Source of the DNA: Snuella sedimenti | Lineage (GTDB): Bacteria > Bacteroidota > Bacteroidia > Flavobacteriales > Flavobacteriaceae | Length of the DNA: 64,000 nt | NCBI RefSeq assembly: GCF_016428595.1 | Contig: NZ_JAELVQ010000005.1 | Span: forward strand, 62,001 to 126,000 | Direction of reading: 5' to 3' | Part shown: piece after piece, positions 44,442 through 53,775 of the stretch | Layout of the letters: the number at the start of each line of letters is the position of its first letter | Position numbering within the stretch: position 1 is the stretch's first letter | Program-made: the position numbers and the translations under genes | The notes under the pieces: model-generated | The model's input: only the letters and a program-made list of their open reading frames with translations | Told to the model about the DNA's origin: nothing | Databases searched by the model: none

Positions 44442-45890
44442 TTACCCAACACTTCCTTCTAAACTTATTTCTAATAGTTTTTGCGCTTCAACTGCAAATT
44501 CCATAGGTAATTTATTCAATACGTCCTTGCTAAAACCATTTACTATTAATGCGATGGCTTTTTCAGTGTCGATTCCACGTTGGTTACAATAAAAAATTTG
44601 GTCTTCTCCAATTTTACTGGTTGTGGCCTCGTGTTCTATTTTAGCCGATTTATTTTTAACTTCAATATAAGGGAAGGTATGGGCACCACATGCATTACCC
44701 ATTAACAAGCTGTCACACTGTGAAAAGTTACGGGCATTTTCTGCTCGTGAACTTATTTGTACCAATCCACGATAACTGTTTTGCGATTTACCTGCCGAGA
44801 TACCTTTAGAGATAATGGTCGATTTGGTGTTTTTGCCCAAATGGATCATTTTTGTACCTGTATCGGCTTGTTGGTAATTGTTAGTCACTGCTATGGAATA
44901 GAATTCACCAATTGAATTATCGCCTTTTAATATACAGGAAGGGTATTTCCAAGTAATAGCACTTCCTGTTTCTACCTGCGTCCAGGATATTTTTGCATTG
45001 GTTTCGCAGAAACCGCGCTTGGTAACAAAATTAAAGACGCCGCCTTTGCCTTCAGCATTTCCAGGATACCAGTTCTGAACGGTTGAATATTTAATTTCGG
45101 CATCATCCAAAGCTATTAGTTCAACTACGGCAGCATGCAATTGGTTTTCATCTCTACTAGGAGCAGTACAGCCTTCAAGGTAACTTACGTAACTCCCTTT
45201 GTCTGCAATAACCAAAGTACGTTCGAACTGACCGGTGCCAGCTTGATTAATTCTAAAGTAAGTAGATAACTCCATAGGGCATTTTACGCCTTTTGGAATG
45301 TAACAGAAACTTCCATCACTAAATACAGCACTGTTTAATGCTGCATAAAAGTTGTCTTTTTGTGGAACAACAGTTCCAATATATTTTTTTACTAATTCGG
45401 GATGCTCCTTAATGGCCTCGCTTATAGAACAAAAAATGATGCCTTTTTCTCCAAGGGTTTTCTTAAAGGTAGTTGCCACAGATACAGAATCCACAACGAC
45501 GTCCATTGCAACGCCGGCAAGCTTTTTTTGTTCGTCAAGAGAAATACCTAACTTTTCGAAAGTTGCTAATAATTCTGGGTCAACTTCGTCAATGCTGTTG
45601 TACTTTGGTTTGCTGTTAGGAGCAGAATAGTATGAAATTGCTTGAAAATCGGGTTTTTCATATTTAACATTGGCCCATTCGGGTTCTGTCATTTCTTTCC
45701 ATATACGAAACGCTTCCAGCCTCCAGTCGGTCATCCATTGCGGTTCTTCCTTTTTTTGCGAAATGGCACGTACAATATCTTCGTTTAAACCAACAGGAAA
45801 TGTATCGGATTCTATATCGGTATAAAATCCGTATTCGTATTCCTTGGTTTTAAGTTCTTCTCTTAAATCGTCTTCTGTATATTTACTCAT
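44442..45890 (-). CDS. sufB: Fe-S cluster assembly scaffold protein SufB
   Basis: 482 residues, the standard SufB length. Characteristic stretches are [13 protein letters not shown]-like N-terminal segment, [42 protein letters not shown] and the C-terminal [22 protein letters not shown], including the conserved cysteines used for nascent cluster binding. It is the second scaffold gene after sufA. A four-helix-bundle gene with flanking repeats lies between sufA and sufB. Confidence 0.97.
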   Translation of the reverse strand: MSKYTEDDLREELKTKEYEYGFYTDIESDTFPVGLNEDIVRAISQKKEEPQWMTDWRLEAFRIWKEMTEPEWANVKYEKPDFQAISYYSAPNSKPKYNSIDEVDPELLATFEKLGISLDEQKKLAGVAMDVVVDSVSVATTFKKTLGEKGIIFCSISEAIKEHPELVKKYIGTVVPQKDNFYAALNSAVFSDGSFCYIPKGVKCPMELSTYFRINQAGTGQFERTLVIADKGSYVSYLEGCTAPSRDENQLHAAVVELIALDDAEIKYSTVQNWYPGNAEGKGGVFNFVTKRGFCETNAKISWTQVETGSAITWKYPSCILKGDNSIGEFYSIAVTNNYQQADTGTKMIHLGKNTKSTIISKGISAGKSQNSYRGLVQISSRAENARNFSQCDSLLMGNACGAHTFPYIEVKNKSAKIEHEATTSKIGEDQIFYCNQRGIDTEKAIALIVNGFSKDVLNKLPMEFAVEAQKLLEISLEGSVG

Positions 45891-45919
45891 TATCTGTTTA
45901 AATGTTGTAAAGTAAAAAG

Positions 45920-46291
45920 TTACAATGTTGGACTCAGATATTTAATCAAGCCACTGGTTAACTTTGAAATTTCTTTTACTTTTAAATTTAATGTTTTAAA
46001 TTCTTTCGAACTTAAATATTCTAAATCATAGGCTAAATATAATTGCGAACGGAACTCTCCTGGTGAAGCCTTGGCAATATATAAATAGCGGATAAATTCT
46101 TTTGTTGTTTCTCTTTCAAATCCCTCGGCTATATTCGAGGAAATTGAAATGCTTGAACGTCTTATTTGATCCCTTAGACTAAAATCATTATTAAAATATT
46201 TATTTCTTTCGGTTACATCGTAAATGTTTTTGTTTAATTCCCTGGCTTTTTGCCAAGCTATTATGTCTTCAAAGGAGCTAAATTTTGTCAT
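45920..46291 (-). CDS. Four-helix-bundle protein (S23/IVP family) inserted between sufA and sufB
   Basis: 123 residues with the family pattern: [41 protein letters not shown] and a helical tail. Members were first seen in 23S rRNA intervening sequences and are related to the Avd accessory protein of diversity-generating retroelements; their role is unknown. Here there is no rRNA. The gene is bordered by imperfect inverted repeats: GTTGTAAAGTAAAAAGTTA at 45904-45922, and a near match to its reverse complement at 46292-46313. A broken sibling lies between sdhA and sdhB at 56504-56866. Confidence 0.9.
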   Translation of the reverse strand: MTKFSSFEDIIAWQKARELNKNIYDVTERNKYFNNDFSLRDQIRRSSISISSNIAEGFERETTKEFIRYLYIAKASPGEFRSQLYLAYDLEYLSSKEFKTLNLKVKEISKLTSGLIKYLSPTL

Positions 46292-46328
46292 TTACTTTTT
46301 AACTTTAAACAACTTTCTACTTTAGAAA

Positions 46329-46658
46329 CTACAGAGAAAAACTTTCTCCGCAACCACATGTTCTATTGGCATTAGGGTTATTAAATACGAAACCTGTTCC
46401 GTTGAGTCCTCCAGAATATTCTAATGTAGTTCCTATTAAATAAAGAAAGCTTTTTTTGTCAACAATAATTTTTACGCCGTTGTCTTCAAATACTTTGTCG
46501 TCTTCTTGATTTTCCTTGTCAAATTTTAAATCGTAAGACAAGCCAGAGCAACCGCCACTTTTTACCCCTACACGAACGTAATCGTTAGACGGGCTATAAC
46601 CGTCTTCTGTCATAAGTTGTATAACTTTCTTCTTAGCTGTTTCAGAAACCTTAATCAT
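46329..46658 (-). CDS. sufA: A-type Fe-S carrier protein (SufA/HesB/IscA family)
   Basis: 109 residues with the three conserved cysteines of the family: one in GVKSGGCSGLSYDL and two in the C-terminal RTCGCGESF. Such proteins carry Fe-S clusters or iron to targets. It is the first gene of the suf operon. About 220 bp upstream is a candidate -7 element, so the transcript probably has a long leader containing four palindromes (46698-46803). Confidence 0.94.
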   Translation of the reverse strand: MIKVSETAKKKVIQLMTEDGYSPSNDYVRVGVKSGGCSGLSYDLKFDKENQEDDKVFEDNGVKIIVDKKSFLYLIGTTLEYSGGLNGTGFVFNNPNANRTCGCGESFSL

Positions 46659-46697
46659 AATTTATTAGATTTAGTTATGTGATATTACCAGTTTTTA

Positions 46698-46803
46698 CTC
46701 GATAATCGAGATTTAAATGCTCCGAGGCTTGCCTCGAAATCAAAAATAATTTCCTATAAATGCCTCGTGCACTTGCACCAAGGTAGTTTATATGTCACAT
46801 ATA
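46698..46803. repeat. Cluster of four short palindromes upstream of sufA
   Basis: The palindromes are CTCGATAATCGAG (46698-46710), CGAGGCTTGCCTCG (46723-46736), CCTCGTGCACTTGCACCAAGG, which is partly symmetrical (46763-46783), and TATATGTCACATATA (46789-46803). The GG.TAGTT ending of the third resembles the dispersed repeat at 4190 and 37465. The whole 410-bp gap 46659-47068 between the divergent sufA and thiL holds these plus two -7-like elements and no gene. Confidence 0.65.
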
Positions 46804-46877
46804 AGCTCCTATTTTTAAAACCAACTCAAAGCACCTTTATGTAAAATTGTTTATTAAGAAGGTTTCTAAATAGAGTG

Positions 46878-46885
46878 CAAATATA
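46878..46885 (-). promoter_or_regulatory. Candidate -7 element of the suf operon
   Basis: On the reverse strand this reads TATATTTG, matching TAnnTTTG. It would start transcription about 210 nt before sufA. No TTG at the standard spacing was found. Confidence 0.35.
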
Positions 46886-47056
46886 CAATATAAGTCATGG
46901 ATTACCATATTACCTAACATTATATTGCTATATAGTTTGATAGGTTTTCCTTATTGCTAATAAAACGGTGTGTTTCTTGATGATTTTTAGTTTTTAGTGT
47001 GATAATTTGTTTAAGGTTAAAATGATAAAAATTATCGGTTTATGGAATAAGCTTCT

Positions 47057-47064
47057 TATTTTTG
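47057..47064 (+). promoter_or_regulatory. Candidate -7 element (TATTTTTG) of thiL
   Basis: Matches TAnnTTTG and ends 4 bp before the thiL ATG, which predicts a leaderless message as for uvrC. Confidence 0.35.
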
Positions 47065-47068
47065 CAGC

Positions 47069-48115
47069 ATGATAGAAGATAAAAATCAACAGCGTACGCA
47101 GTTAAGTGATTTAGGGGAATTTGGTCTTATTGATCATTTAACAGGTAATTTTAAAATAACTCAAAGTTCAACTATAAAGGGTATTGGCGATGATGCTGCA
47201 GTTCTGGAATTTAAGAATAAGCAAATTGTGGTCTCTACCGATCTTTTGGTCGAAGGGGTGCATTTTGATTTGAGCTATATGCCTTTGAAGCATTTGGGTT
47301 ATAAAGCTGTGGTTGTTAATTTGTCTGATGTGTACGCTATGAATGCTAAGGCTACGCAAATAACTGTTTCTATTGCGGTTTCTAACAGGTTTCCTTTAGA
47401 GGCCTTGGAAGATTTGTATGCAGGGATAGAAACGGCAGCAAGGATTTACAACATTGATGTAGTTGGTGGTGATACCACATCGTCAAATAAAGGTTTGTTG
47501 ATCTCTGTTACAGCAGTTGGTGAAGTTGATAGTGGTGATGTTGTTTATAGAAATGGTGCTAAACCTAATGACCTGTTAGTTGTTACAGGTGATTTGGGAG
47601 GGGCTTATATGGGGCTTCAGGTACTAGAACGTGAAAAGGAGGTTTTTAAGGTTAATCCTAATAATCAGCCCGATTTAGACCTTTACTCTTACATTATTGA
47701 GCGCCAGCTTAAACCCGAAGCGCGTAAAGATATTGTTAAGTTGTTAGCCGACTTGGAAGTGAAGCCAACAGCGATGATTGATATAAGTGATGGTTTGTCT
47801 TCTGAGATCATGCATATATGCACTCAAAGTAAAGTAGGTTGCGACTTATATGAGGAAAAAATACCTTTAGATCCACAAGTTATTTCAACTTGTGAGGAGT
47901 TTAATGTTGACAGTACTACAGTTGCTTTAAACGGAGGAGAGGATTATGAATTGCTGTTTACAATTTCGCAAGATGATTATCCAAAAATTAAGGCTAATCC
48001 CAACTTTTCGGTTATTGGGCATATTAAAGAAGCATCAGCAGGGTTGCATTTGGTCACAAGAGCGGATGCGAGAATACCTATTAAAGCTCAGGGTTGGAAG
48101 AACTTTAATGCATAA
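47069..48115 (+). CDS. thiL: Thiamine-phosphate kinase
   Basis: ThiL phosphorylates thiamine monophosphate to the cofactor thiamine diphosphate. The 348-residue protein has GEFGLIDHLTG, the nucleotide segment GIGDDAAVLE, STDLLVEGVHFDLSY, VVGGDTTSS, VTGDLGGAYMGL and the ALNGGEDYELLFT motif near the C-terminus, all typical of the family. The ATG at 47069 gives the normal N-terminus. It abuts the convergent zinc-ribbon-like gene without a gap. Confidence 0.96.
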   Translation: MIEDKNQQRTQLSDLGEFGLIDHLTGNFKITQSSTIKGIGDDAAVLEFKNKQIVVSTDLLVEGVHFDLSYMPLKHLGYKAVVVNLSDVYAMNAKATQITVSIAVSNRFPLEALEDLYAGIETAARIYNIDVVGGDTTSSNKGLLISVTAVGEVDSGDVVYRNGAKPNDLLVVTGDLGGAYMGLQVLEREKEVFKVNPNNQPDLDLYSYIIERQLKPEARKDIVKLLADLEVKPTAMIDISDGLSSEIMHICTQSKVGCDLYEEKIPLDPQVISTCEEFNVDSTTVALNGGEDYELLFTISQDDYPKIKANPNFSVIGHIKEASAGLHLVTRADARIPIKAQGWKNFNA

Positions 48116-48370
48116 TTAGGCAAGTTGTATTTCGCTTAGTTGTTGTGTCTTGTAAGAAACCGAATGGTTTTTTGCTTTTCGTTTGTGATGTACGCGAGCT
48201 AAGACGTCATTAATTTCCTTATGCTTAGGAGTGAGTATAATTAAACGACCATTTCCATTAATGGTGAGCTCTTTTTTGCAATTTTTACAAGAGTATTCTT
48301 TTACGTGGTAGGTAACATGTCTGGTTATTTGGAACTCGTGTCCAAATACCTTACATTGAATGTTTTTCAT
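48116..48370 (-). CDS. Small zinc-ribbon-like protein, copy A
   Basis: 84 residues from the ATG at 48370, the start chosen because it matches the neighbour's N-terminal pattern; the open frame extends further upstream without support. Residues CKVFGHEFQITRHVTYHVKEYSCKNCKKELT include a lone Cys and His followed by CxxC, which could form a zinc site, then a LTPKHKEINDVLARVHHKRK basic helix. It is clearly paralogous to copy B 160 bp upstream. No family name recognised. Basic tail suggests nucleic-acid binding, which is a guess. Confidence 0.75.
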   Translation of the reverse strand: MKNIQCKVFGHEFQITRHVTYHVKEYSCKNCKKELTINGNGRLIILTPKHKEINDVLARVHHKRKAKNHSVSYKTQQLSEIQLA

Positions 48371-48531
48371 CTGTTTATTTTTATTGCTTTTTAATTGCCA
48401 GATGTAACATCCATATTGCCTTTCCCTTTGCGGTAACATTTTTAGTCATGGATGTTTCATTTTTGCTATTTAATCAGTTTGTAATGAGTTGATTAAATTA
48501 TCGAAAATCATTCGTTGGATTTAGTTTTGTA

Positions 48532-48798
48532 TTAACAAATCGATGAAGTGATTGCTTTTCTCTGTGAACGGATCATTCTTTTGTTGTGTATTCGTTCTAA
48601 TATGGCGTTAATCTCTTTAAACTTGGGAGTGAGTTCTGTTAAGTTGCCGTTACTGTTGGTCGTTAATTGCTTTTTGCAGTGGCTACATGTGTATTCTTTA
48701 ACATGCCATGTAACTTTTCTTGTTACCTGAAAATCATGTCCAAAAAGTGAGCAATACATTTTTGGGATAAAAGCAGGTTTGCTATTAGTTTTTTCCAT
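48532..48798 (-). CDS. Small zinc-ribbon-like protein, copy B
   Basis: 88 residues from the ATG at 48798. It shares with copy A the pattern C..FGH.F..TR.VT.HVKEY.C..CKK.LT, then NGNL..LTPK.KEIN..L.R.H.KR, so the two are tandem duplicates with about 60 percent identity by eye in the core. It has a longer N-terminus and a Cys at the very C-terminus. Same orientation as copy A with a 161-bp spacer, suggesting separate promoters. Function unknown. Confidence 0.75.
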   Translation of the reverse strand: MEKTNSKPAFIPKMYCSLFGHDFQVTRKVTWHVKEYTCSHCKKQLTTNSNGNLTELTPKFKEINAILERIHNKRMIRSQRKAITSSIC

Positions 48799-48855
48799 GA
48801 TGTTAAGATTTGGAGGTAACAATATAGATGAAATCAATAAAAATATCGTTGAAAT

Positions 48856-49635
48856 CTATATATTTTCGATGAAATGCATAGCATGCTGAAGGAATAAGCC
48901 TTCATTTTCAATATGACTCATGTGTCCATCAGGAAATTCAATAACATTTACATTGGTGTTTTCTGTTTGTTCGATAAGCTCATTATAGTTTAAAACAGGA
49001 TCCTTTTTGCTTATTATCATCATTTTTTTATAGGGTGTAAAATGTAAAAGAACCTCCCTGTCGTCTCTTATTTTCATGCCTTCTAAAGCAGCTATGATGC
49101 CTTGAACGGGTGTTTTTAGGGCTTCTTGTTTTGTGTGCTTTATTTCTTTGGAGAAAATTTTCCTGTTTTTAGGCCTGAACAAGTTAGAGATGGCCATTCG
49201 TATAAATGTCTTGTAGTTTTGTTTTACTGCAATAATAGCACGATCTCGATTTGCCTTGCGTTCAGGAGTGTCGGCTTTAGCAGTCGAATTCATTAGGCAT
49301 AAGCCTTTAAGGGCGTCTGGGTTCGCTTCGGCATATGCTAATGCAACGTAGCCGCCCATAGAGTGTCCTATAAAAATAGAACGTCTAATCTTTAAGTGTT
49401 TAAGAACGGCTTTTACGGCTTCGGCCATTTGCTCCATAGTGTGCACGTAACCCAAGCAACCTGTCTTACCGTGGCCTAGTAGATCGATGCATATAACTCG
49501 GTTTTTTTTTGATAATTCAGGGATAAAAGCATCCCACATTGATAGGTTTTCTAAAAAGCCATGTAAGAGCACAATGGCTTTACCTTTTCCTGTGTCCGTG
49601 TAGAATATATTAATTCCTTTATGTTCAAGAATCAT
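48856..49635 (-). CDS. Alpha/beta hydrolase
   Basis: 259 residues from the ATG at 49635; an upstream TTG is unlikely. The fold signatures are VLLHGFLENLSMWD (oxyanion region), the nucleophile elbow GHSMGG, and the catalytic His in FPDGHMSHIE near the end, with an Asp in SKKDPVLNY. No signal peptide. Substrate unknown; the sequence is of the general esterase/lactonase type found in many genomes. It lies 57 bp downstream of nothing related and probably forms its own unit. Confidence 0.9.
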   Translation of the reverse strand: MILEHKGINIFYTDTGKGKAIVLLHGFLENLSMWDAFIPELSKKNRVICIDLLGHGKTGCLGYVHTMEQMAEAVKAVLKHLKIRRSIFIGHSMGGYVALAYAEANPDALKGLCLMNSTAKADTPERKANRDRAIIAVKQNYKTFIRMAISNLFRPKNRKIFSKEIKHTKQEALKTPVQGIIAALEGMKIRDDREVLLHFTPYKKMMIISKKDPVLNYNELIEQTENTNVNVIEFPDGHMSHIENEGLFLQHAMHFIENI

Positions 49636-49705
49636 TTTAAGGTAAAATAAGGGCAAAGATAATTTGAATTACTAACAATCTCAATTCTTGTTATTGGTGC
49701 AAGCG

Positions 49706-50362
49706 TTATGATTTTACCTTTTTAATGGCGGTAAACGCTTTATCTACATATTCATCTTCAACTAATATGGTAAATTCGTTGGTAGTAGATAACACTTCGT
49801 ATAAAACAATGCCTTCCCAAGCAAGTCGTTTAAAGAAATGGTAATAAAGACCGGCAATTTTAGAGTTGTCTTGTGGCAAGTTTATGCTTATGGCAGATAA
49901 CCCGCTTTGTGTAGCAAGGAAGGTTTCATTACGTAATTGTTCACTGATAAATTCTTTTAAGCTGCTTGAAACAATAATGTTGCTTTCGTGAATACCTCTT
50001 GTAAATGTGTAGAATAATTTAGATTCCTGATTGATACGTTCTAAGATTTTTGCATGGTTGTTTATCAATGTGTCCGAATTCCTTACTGTGAAGTCCGTTA
50101 AATTAGAGCGTACCGTTATGTCACCTAAGTTTTGAATCACTTTGCGCATTTTAATGGAATTCGTTAAAGTTGTAGGAGGGCTATAGCGTCTTAAGGCCAT
50201 CATAATAGCGCCGGGTTTCACATCTTTTTTTAGCATTTTGCTAATTGGTTCTGTTAATTCAAGAGCCAAAGCGCTAAAATTAATAATGTTTCTTGAAAGT
50301 GCTTCCTCTAAGTAAGGTTGTGTTATTAAAATGTCTTCTACACAGTTAGATACGGTCTTCAT
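49706..50362 (-). CDS. ACT-domain-like protein divergent from aspartate kinase
   Basis: 218 residues, soluble. The N-terminal third is helical (CVEDILITQPYLEEALSRNIINF) with a KPGAIMMALRRYSP segment. The last 90 residues show an ACT-like pattern (QSGLSAISINLPQDNSKIAGLYYHFFKRLAWEGIVL, then TTNEFTILVEDEYVDKAFTAI), as in the regulatory part of aspartate kinases. There is no kinase domain. Bacteroidota genomes often carry such a gene next to lysC, which supports a role as amino-acid sensing regulator. That role is inferred. Confidence 0.8.
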   Translation of the reverse strand: MKTVSNCVEDILITQPYLEEALSRNIINFSALALELTEPISKMLKKDVKPGAIMMALRRYSPPTTLTNSIKMRKVIQNLGDITVRSNLTDFTVRNSDTLINNHAKILERINQESKLFYTFTRGIHESNIIVSSSLKEFISEQLRNETFLATQSGLSAISINLPQDNSKIAGLYYHFFKRLAWEGIVLYEVLSTTNEFTILVEDEYVDKAFTAIKKVKS

Positions 50363-50539
50363 GTTAACTATTTAACAGTTTGTGTAAAAATAAACTTTTT
50401 TTTAAATAAATATCGTTTTTACGCTTTAGAATTATAATTTTGTTTGCAAATTAGTGAAAATGAATGGCATAGGTTTTGGTGGTTTTTAAGGGTGCCGGTT
50501 ATGCGAAGTGAGAATTTATTATAGATTAAGAATATATAG

Positions 50540-51862
50540 ATGAAAGTATTAAAATTTGGTGGAACATCGGTTGGGTCTATTGAGAACATGGCTAATGTTA
50601 AGCGTATTATCAATGATGGTGAACAAAAGATAGTGGTGTTGTCTGCTATGTCTGGAACAACAAACCAGTTGGTAGCTATTGGAGAAGATATTGCCAATGG
50701 AGAGGTTGATGAAGCTTTAAGTAAGATTGAGGCGTTACTTGCAAAATATATGGTTACTATTGATGGACTTATAACGGATAAGGTTTTGAATACTGAGGTT
50801 AAAGCTTACGTTACAAGTGTTTTTGATGTATTGGTGAACGCTACTAAAGAACCTTTTTCGGAAGTACTGGAGAATAAAATTGTAGCTCAAGGTGAGTTAA
50901 TGTCTACTTATATGTTCAATGCTTATTTAAAGCAAGAAGGTGTTCGTTCGGCATTGTTGCCGGCTTTGGATTTTATGCGCATTGATGCTGCTAAAGAACC
51001 TGATCAGGAATATATAAAAACGCACCTTAAAGCTGTGTTAGAGACTGTTGGATCCTATGATATTTATATCACACAAGGGTTTATTTGTTTGGACGATAAT
51101 AACGCTATATCTAATTTGCAACGAGGTGGTAGTGATTATACTGCAACTATTATAGGTGCAGCTATAAAAGCTGAAGAAGTGCAAATTTGGACAGATATAG
51201 ACGGGATGCACAATAACGATCCCCGATATGTTGAAAATACGAGACCTATCTCAAATTTATCGTTTGATGAAGCAGCCGAGTTGGCTTATTTCGGGGCTAA
51301 AATATTGCACCCGCAAACGGTAACTCCTGTTAGGGCTGATAGTATTCCTGTACGTTTAAAAAACACAATGAATCCCGAAGCTTATGGGACGTCGATTACA
51401 AGCGATTATGTAGAAACAGGCGTAAAAGCTATTGCAGCAAAAGATGGTATCACTGCCATTAAGATTAAGTCTGGAAGAATGTTACAGGCTCATGGTTTCT
51501 TGAAAAAGGTGTTTGAGATTTTTGAGGTTTATGAAACATCAATCGATATGATCACGACCTCGGAAGTCGCTGTTTCGTTAACTATTGATGATGATAGGAA
51601 CTTAGATAAGATTGTAGCGGCATTAGAAACATTTGCTTCTATTGAAGTAGATAAAAATCAAACAATAGTATGTCTGGTAGGGCATTCAATAGTTAAGCAT
51701 TCAGATACTTATAGGTTGTTTCAAATACTTCAGGATGTGAAAATTAGGATGATCTCTTACGGAGGGAGTAACAATAATATATCGTTGTTAATTAACTCTC
51801 AAGATAAAATTAACACATTAAGCAAGCTAAACGATTATTTATTTGAATTAGTCACTCTATAA
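50540..51862 (+). CDS. lysC: Aspartate kinase
   Basis: Phosphorylates aspartate in the first step of lysine, threonine and methionine synthesis. The 440-residue monofunctional enzyme opens KVLKFGGTSVGS, has the QRGGSDYTATIIGAAI and WTDIDGM segments of the kinase domain, FGAKILHPQTV before the regulatory part, and two ACT repeats at about 300-440 that bind feedback inhibitors. A TAATTTTG -7-like motif lies about 100 bp upstream, leaving a leader of roughly 90 nt in which I see no known riboswitch. A strong terminator follows. The divergent neighbour encodes an ACT-like protein. Confidence 0.95.
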   Translation: MKVLKFGGTSVGSIENMANVKRIINDGEQKIVVLSAMSGTTNQLVAIGEDIANGEVDEALSKIEALLAKYMVTIDGLITDKVLNTEVKAYVTSVFDVLVNATKEPFSEVLENKIVAQGELMSTYMFNAYLKQEGVRSALLPALDFMRIDAAKEPDQEYIKTHLKAVLETVGSYDIYITQGFICLDDNNAISNLQRGGSDYTATIIGAAIKAEEVQIWTDIDGMHNNDPRYVENTRPISNLSFDEAAELAYFGAKILHPQTVTPVRADSIPVRLKNTMNPEAYGTSITSDYVETGVKAIAAKDGITAIKIKSGRMLQAHGFLKKVFEIFEVYETSIDMITTSEVAVSLTIDDDRNLDKIVAALETFASIEVDKNQTIVCLVGHSIVKHSDTYRLFQILQDVKIRMISYGGSNNNISLLINSQDKINTLSKLNDYLFELVTL

Positions 51863-51885
51863 ATTGAAAGATTTAGTATTGTAGC

Positions 51886-51917
51886 AATCGGGATCGTTAA
51901 AGCGATCCCGATTTTTT
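51886..51917 (+). terminator. Terminator of aspartate kinase gene
   Basis: AATCGGGATCG (51886-51896) and CGATCCCGATT (51903-51913) form a perfect 11-bp stem with a 6-base loop, ending in a six-T run. It lies between convergent genes. Confidence 0.9.
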
Positions 51918-51921
51918 AATG

Positions 51922-53214
51922 TTAAGAATTCATGATGTCCTCTATCTCTTCAATTTCAATAGGGATGTTTCGCATTAAATTAAAAGGTTCGCCATTTTCT
52001 TGAATAACAACATCGTCTTCTAAACGGATTCCGAAACCTTCGTCGGGTATATAGATGGCTGGCTCTACCGTAAATACCATGTTTGCTTGCATAGGGTCGG
52101 TTAAAATGCCATAATCGTGCGTGTCTAGTCCCATGTGATGCGATGTACCATGCATAAAATATTTTTTATAAGCTGGCCAGTCTGGATTTTCATTTTGTAC
52201 ATCGGCTTTGTCCAAGAGTCCAAGCCCAAGTAATTCCGAAGTCATCATTTTGCCAACCTCTGCGTGGTATTCTCCCCAATCTGTTCCGGGTATAAGTAGC
52301 TTGGTAACTTCATTCTTGATTCTGTTTACAGCATTGTAAACATCTTTTTGTCTATTGGTAAAACGACCAGAAACCGGGATGGTACGAGTCATGTCGCTAG
52401 AATAGTTTGCGTATTCTGCAGCAGTATCTAATAATAGTAAGTCGCCTGCCTTACATTGTTGATTGTTGTCTACGTAGTGCAAAACATTGGCGTTGTTTCC
52501 AGAAGCAATAATAGGTGTATAGGCAAAACCTTTGGATCGGTTTCTTAAAAACTCGTGCATAAATTCGGCCTCAATTTCATATTCCCAAACACCAGGTTTT
52601 AAAAAGTTAAGAATACGGCGAAATCCTTTTTCGGTAATATCACAGGCTTCTTGAATTAAGGCTATCTCTATTGGATCTTTGACAGAGCGTAAACGTTGCA
52701 AAATAGGGTTGCTTTTTGCTACTGCATGTGCAGGATATTTGTCCTTTAGCCACTTAGTAAAGCGGTCTTCTCGAGTTTCAGTTTCAACGTTGGCGCGATA
52801 ATGTTCGTTAGTGTTGATGTATACTGTGTCGCACTGTGTCATGATTTCAAACATGATTTTTTCCATGTCCTGTAACCAATATACTGTTTTGACGCCGCTG
52901 ATTTCGAATGCTCTTTCCTTAGTTAGTTTTTCACCTTCCCATATGGCTATATGTTCGTTTGTTTCTTTTAGGAATAATATTTCGCGGTGCTTTTCCTTTG
53001 GACAATCGGGGAATAGAACCAAAATGCTTTCTTCTTGATCTATACCGCTTAAATAGAAGATATCGCGATGTTGCTGAAAAGGCATCGTGCTATCTGCACT
53101 AATAGGGTAAATGTCATTAGAGTTAAAAACAGCTAGGCTGTTGGGTTTCATATTGCTTGTAAAGCCTTTCCTGTTTTTTATAAATAGGCTATTGTCTATT
53201 TTGTGGTACTTCAT
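51922..53214 (-). CDS. Aminopeptidase P family (Xaa-Pro aminopeptidase, M24B)
   Basis: Removes N-terminal residues preceding proline, using two metal ions. The 430-residue protein has the aminopeptidase P N-terminal domain (DNSLFIKNRKGF, FYLSGIDQEESILVLFP) and the pita-bread catalytic domain with metal ligands in LLDTAAEYANYSSDMTRTIPVSG (two Asp), FMHGTSHHMGLDTHD (His), FTVEPAIYIPD (Glu) and GIRLEDDVV (Glu). No signal peptide, so cytoplasmic. The ATG at 53214 is followed by an N-terminus normal for the family. Confidence 0.94.
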   Translation of the reverse strand: MKYHKIDNSLFIKNRKGFTSNMKPNSLAVFNSNDIYPISADSTMPFQQHRDIFYLSGIDQEESILVLFPDCPKEKHREILFLKETNEHIAIWEGEKLTKERAFEISGVKTVYWLQDMEKIMFEIMTQCDTVYINTNEHYRANVETETREDRFTKWLKDKYPAHAVAKSNPILQRLRSVKDPIEIALIQEACDITEKGFRRILNFLKPGVWEYEIEAEFMHEFLRNRSKGFAYTPIIASGNNANVLHYVDNNQQCKAGDLLLLDTAAEYANYSSDMTRTIPVSGRFTNRQKDVYNAVNRIKNEVTKLLIPGTDWGEYHAEVGKMMTSELLGLGLLDKADVQNENPDWPAYKKYFMHGTSHHMGLDTHDYGILTDPMQANMVFTVEPAIYIPDEGFGIRLEDDVVIQENGEPFNLMRNIPIEIEEIEDIMNS

Positions 53215-53775
53215 TGTTCTATTTTTTTAAATTTTAATATGAGTAATGTCACTTTCATCTTTAGTTTTCTTGAAAGAAGAGTTGTTGAACAGGAAGTATT
53301 CCTGATTCAAAATTTTTCAAAATTACATAATATGTATCAGGCAATAAAAAAGAGAATCGATATATTTTTATTTGGTTAATGGTTAATGGTTGTTGGGAAA
53401 GGGGGAATGGGAGAATTTTTAATATGTCTTTGTGTTGAGTTATTAATAATCAAGCGAAAACCCTAAATCATATTCGTTTATAGAATATGAATCTGGAGTC
53501 CAGAAGCTGGGTGCAAGGTGTTTGTCAATGGTTAATTATACCATGGTAAAGAACTATTGTCTTTTTAACAATTAGCAAAGGTCAATTCGTACTGTTTAGG
53601 CAGGCAATATTATGGCATATCTGGGGTTGTGGATTTTCAATCCGTAGTGGTTTAGTTATAAGTAAAATGTTCTTTTTTAAAACCATTCTAAATACATAAT
53701 AAAAGAGCGTGTAAAACTTGTTATAATTATGCTTGCTCATTACATTTGCGTCAGTATAAACTAACTATGTAAAAA
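53215..53775. other. 561-bp intergenic region upstream of sdhC, no gene seen
   Basis: No convincing open frame on either strand. It holds GGTTAAT repeated twice (53374-53387), a hairpin TCATATTC-N7-GAATATGA (53468-53490), and the sdh promoter near its right end. The left part must contain the promoter of the reverse-strand aminopeptidase gene. Confidence 0.6.
53718..53748 (+). promoter_or_regulatory. Bacteroidota-type promoter of sdhCAB
   Basis: TTG at 53718-53720 and TACATTTG at 53741-53748 are 20 bp apart, the canonical -33/-7 arrangement. Transcription would start near 53754, about 22 nt before the sdhC ATG at 53776. Confidence 0.65.

Noticed and set aside
45920-46291. Four-helix-bundle gene as a 23S rRNA intervening sequence
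   Set aside because: No rRNA sequence is present on either side; the gene lies between sufA and sufB.
50440-50539. Lysine riboswitch upstream of lysC
   Set aside because: The roughly 90-nt leader lacks the length and conserved helices of the lysine riboswitch.
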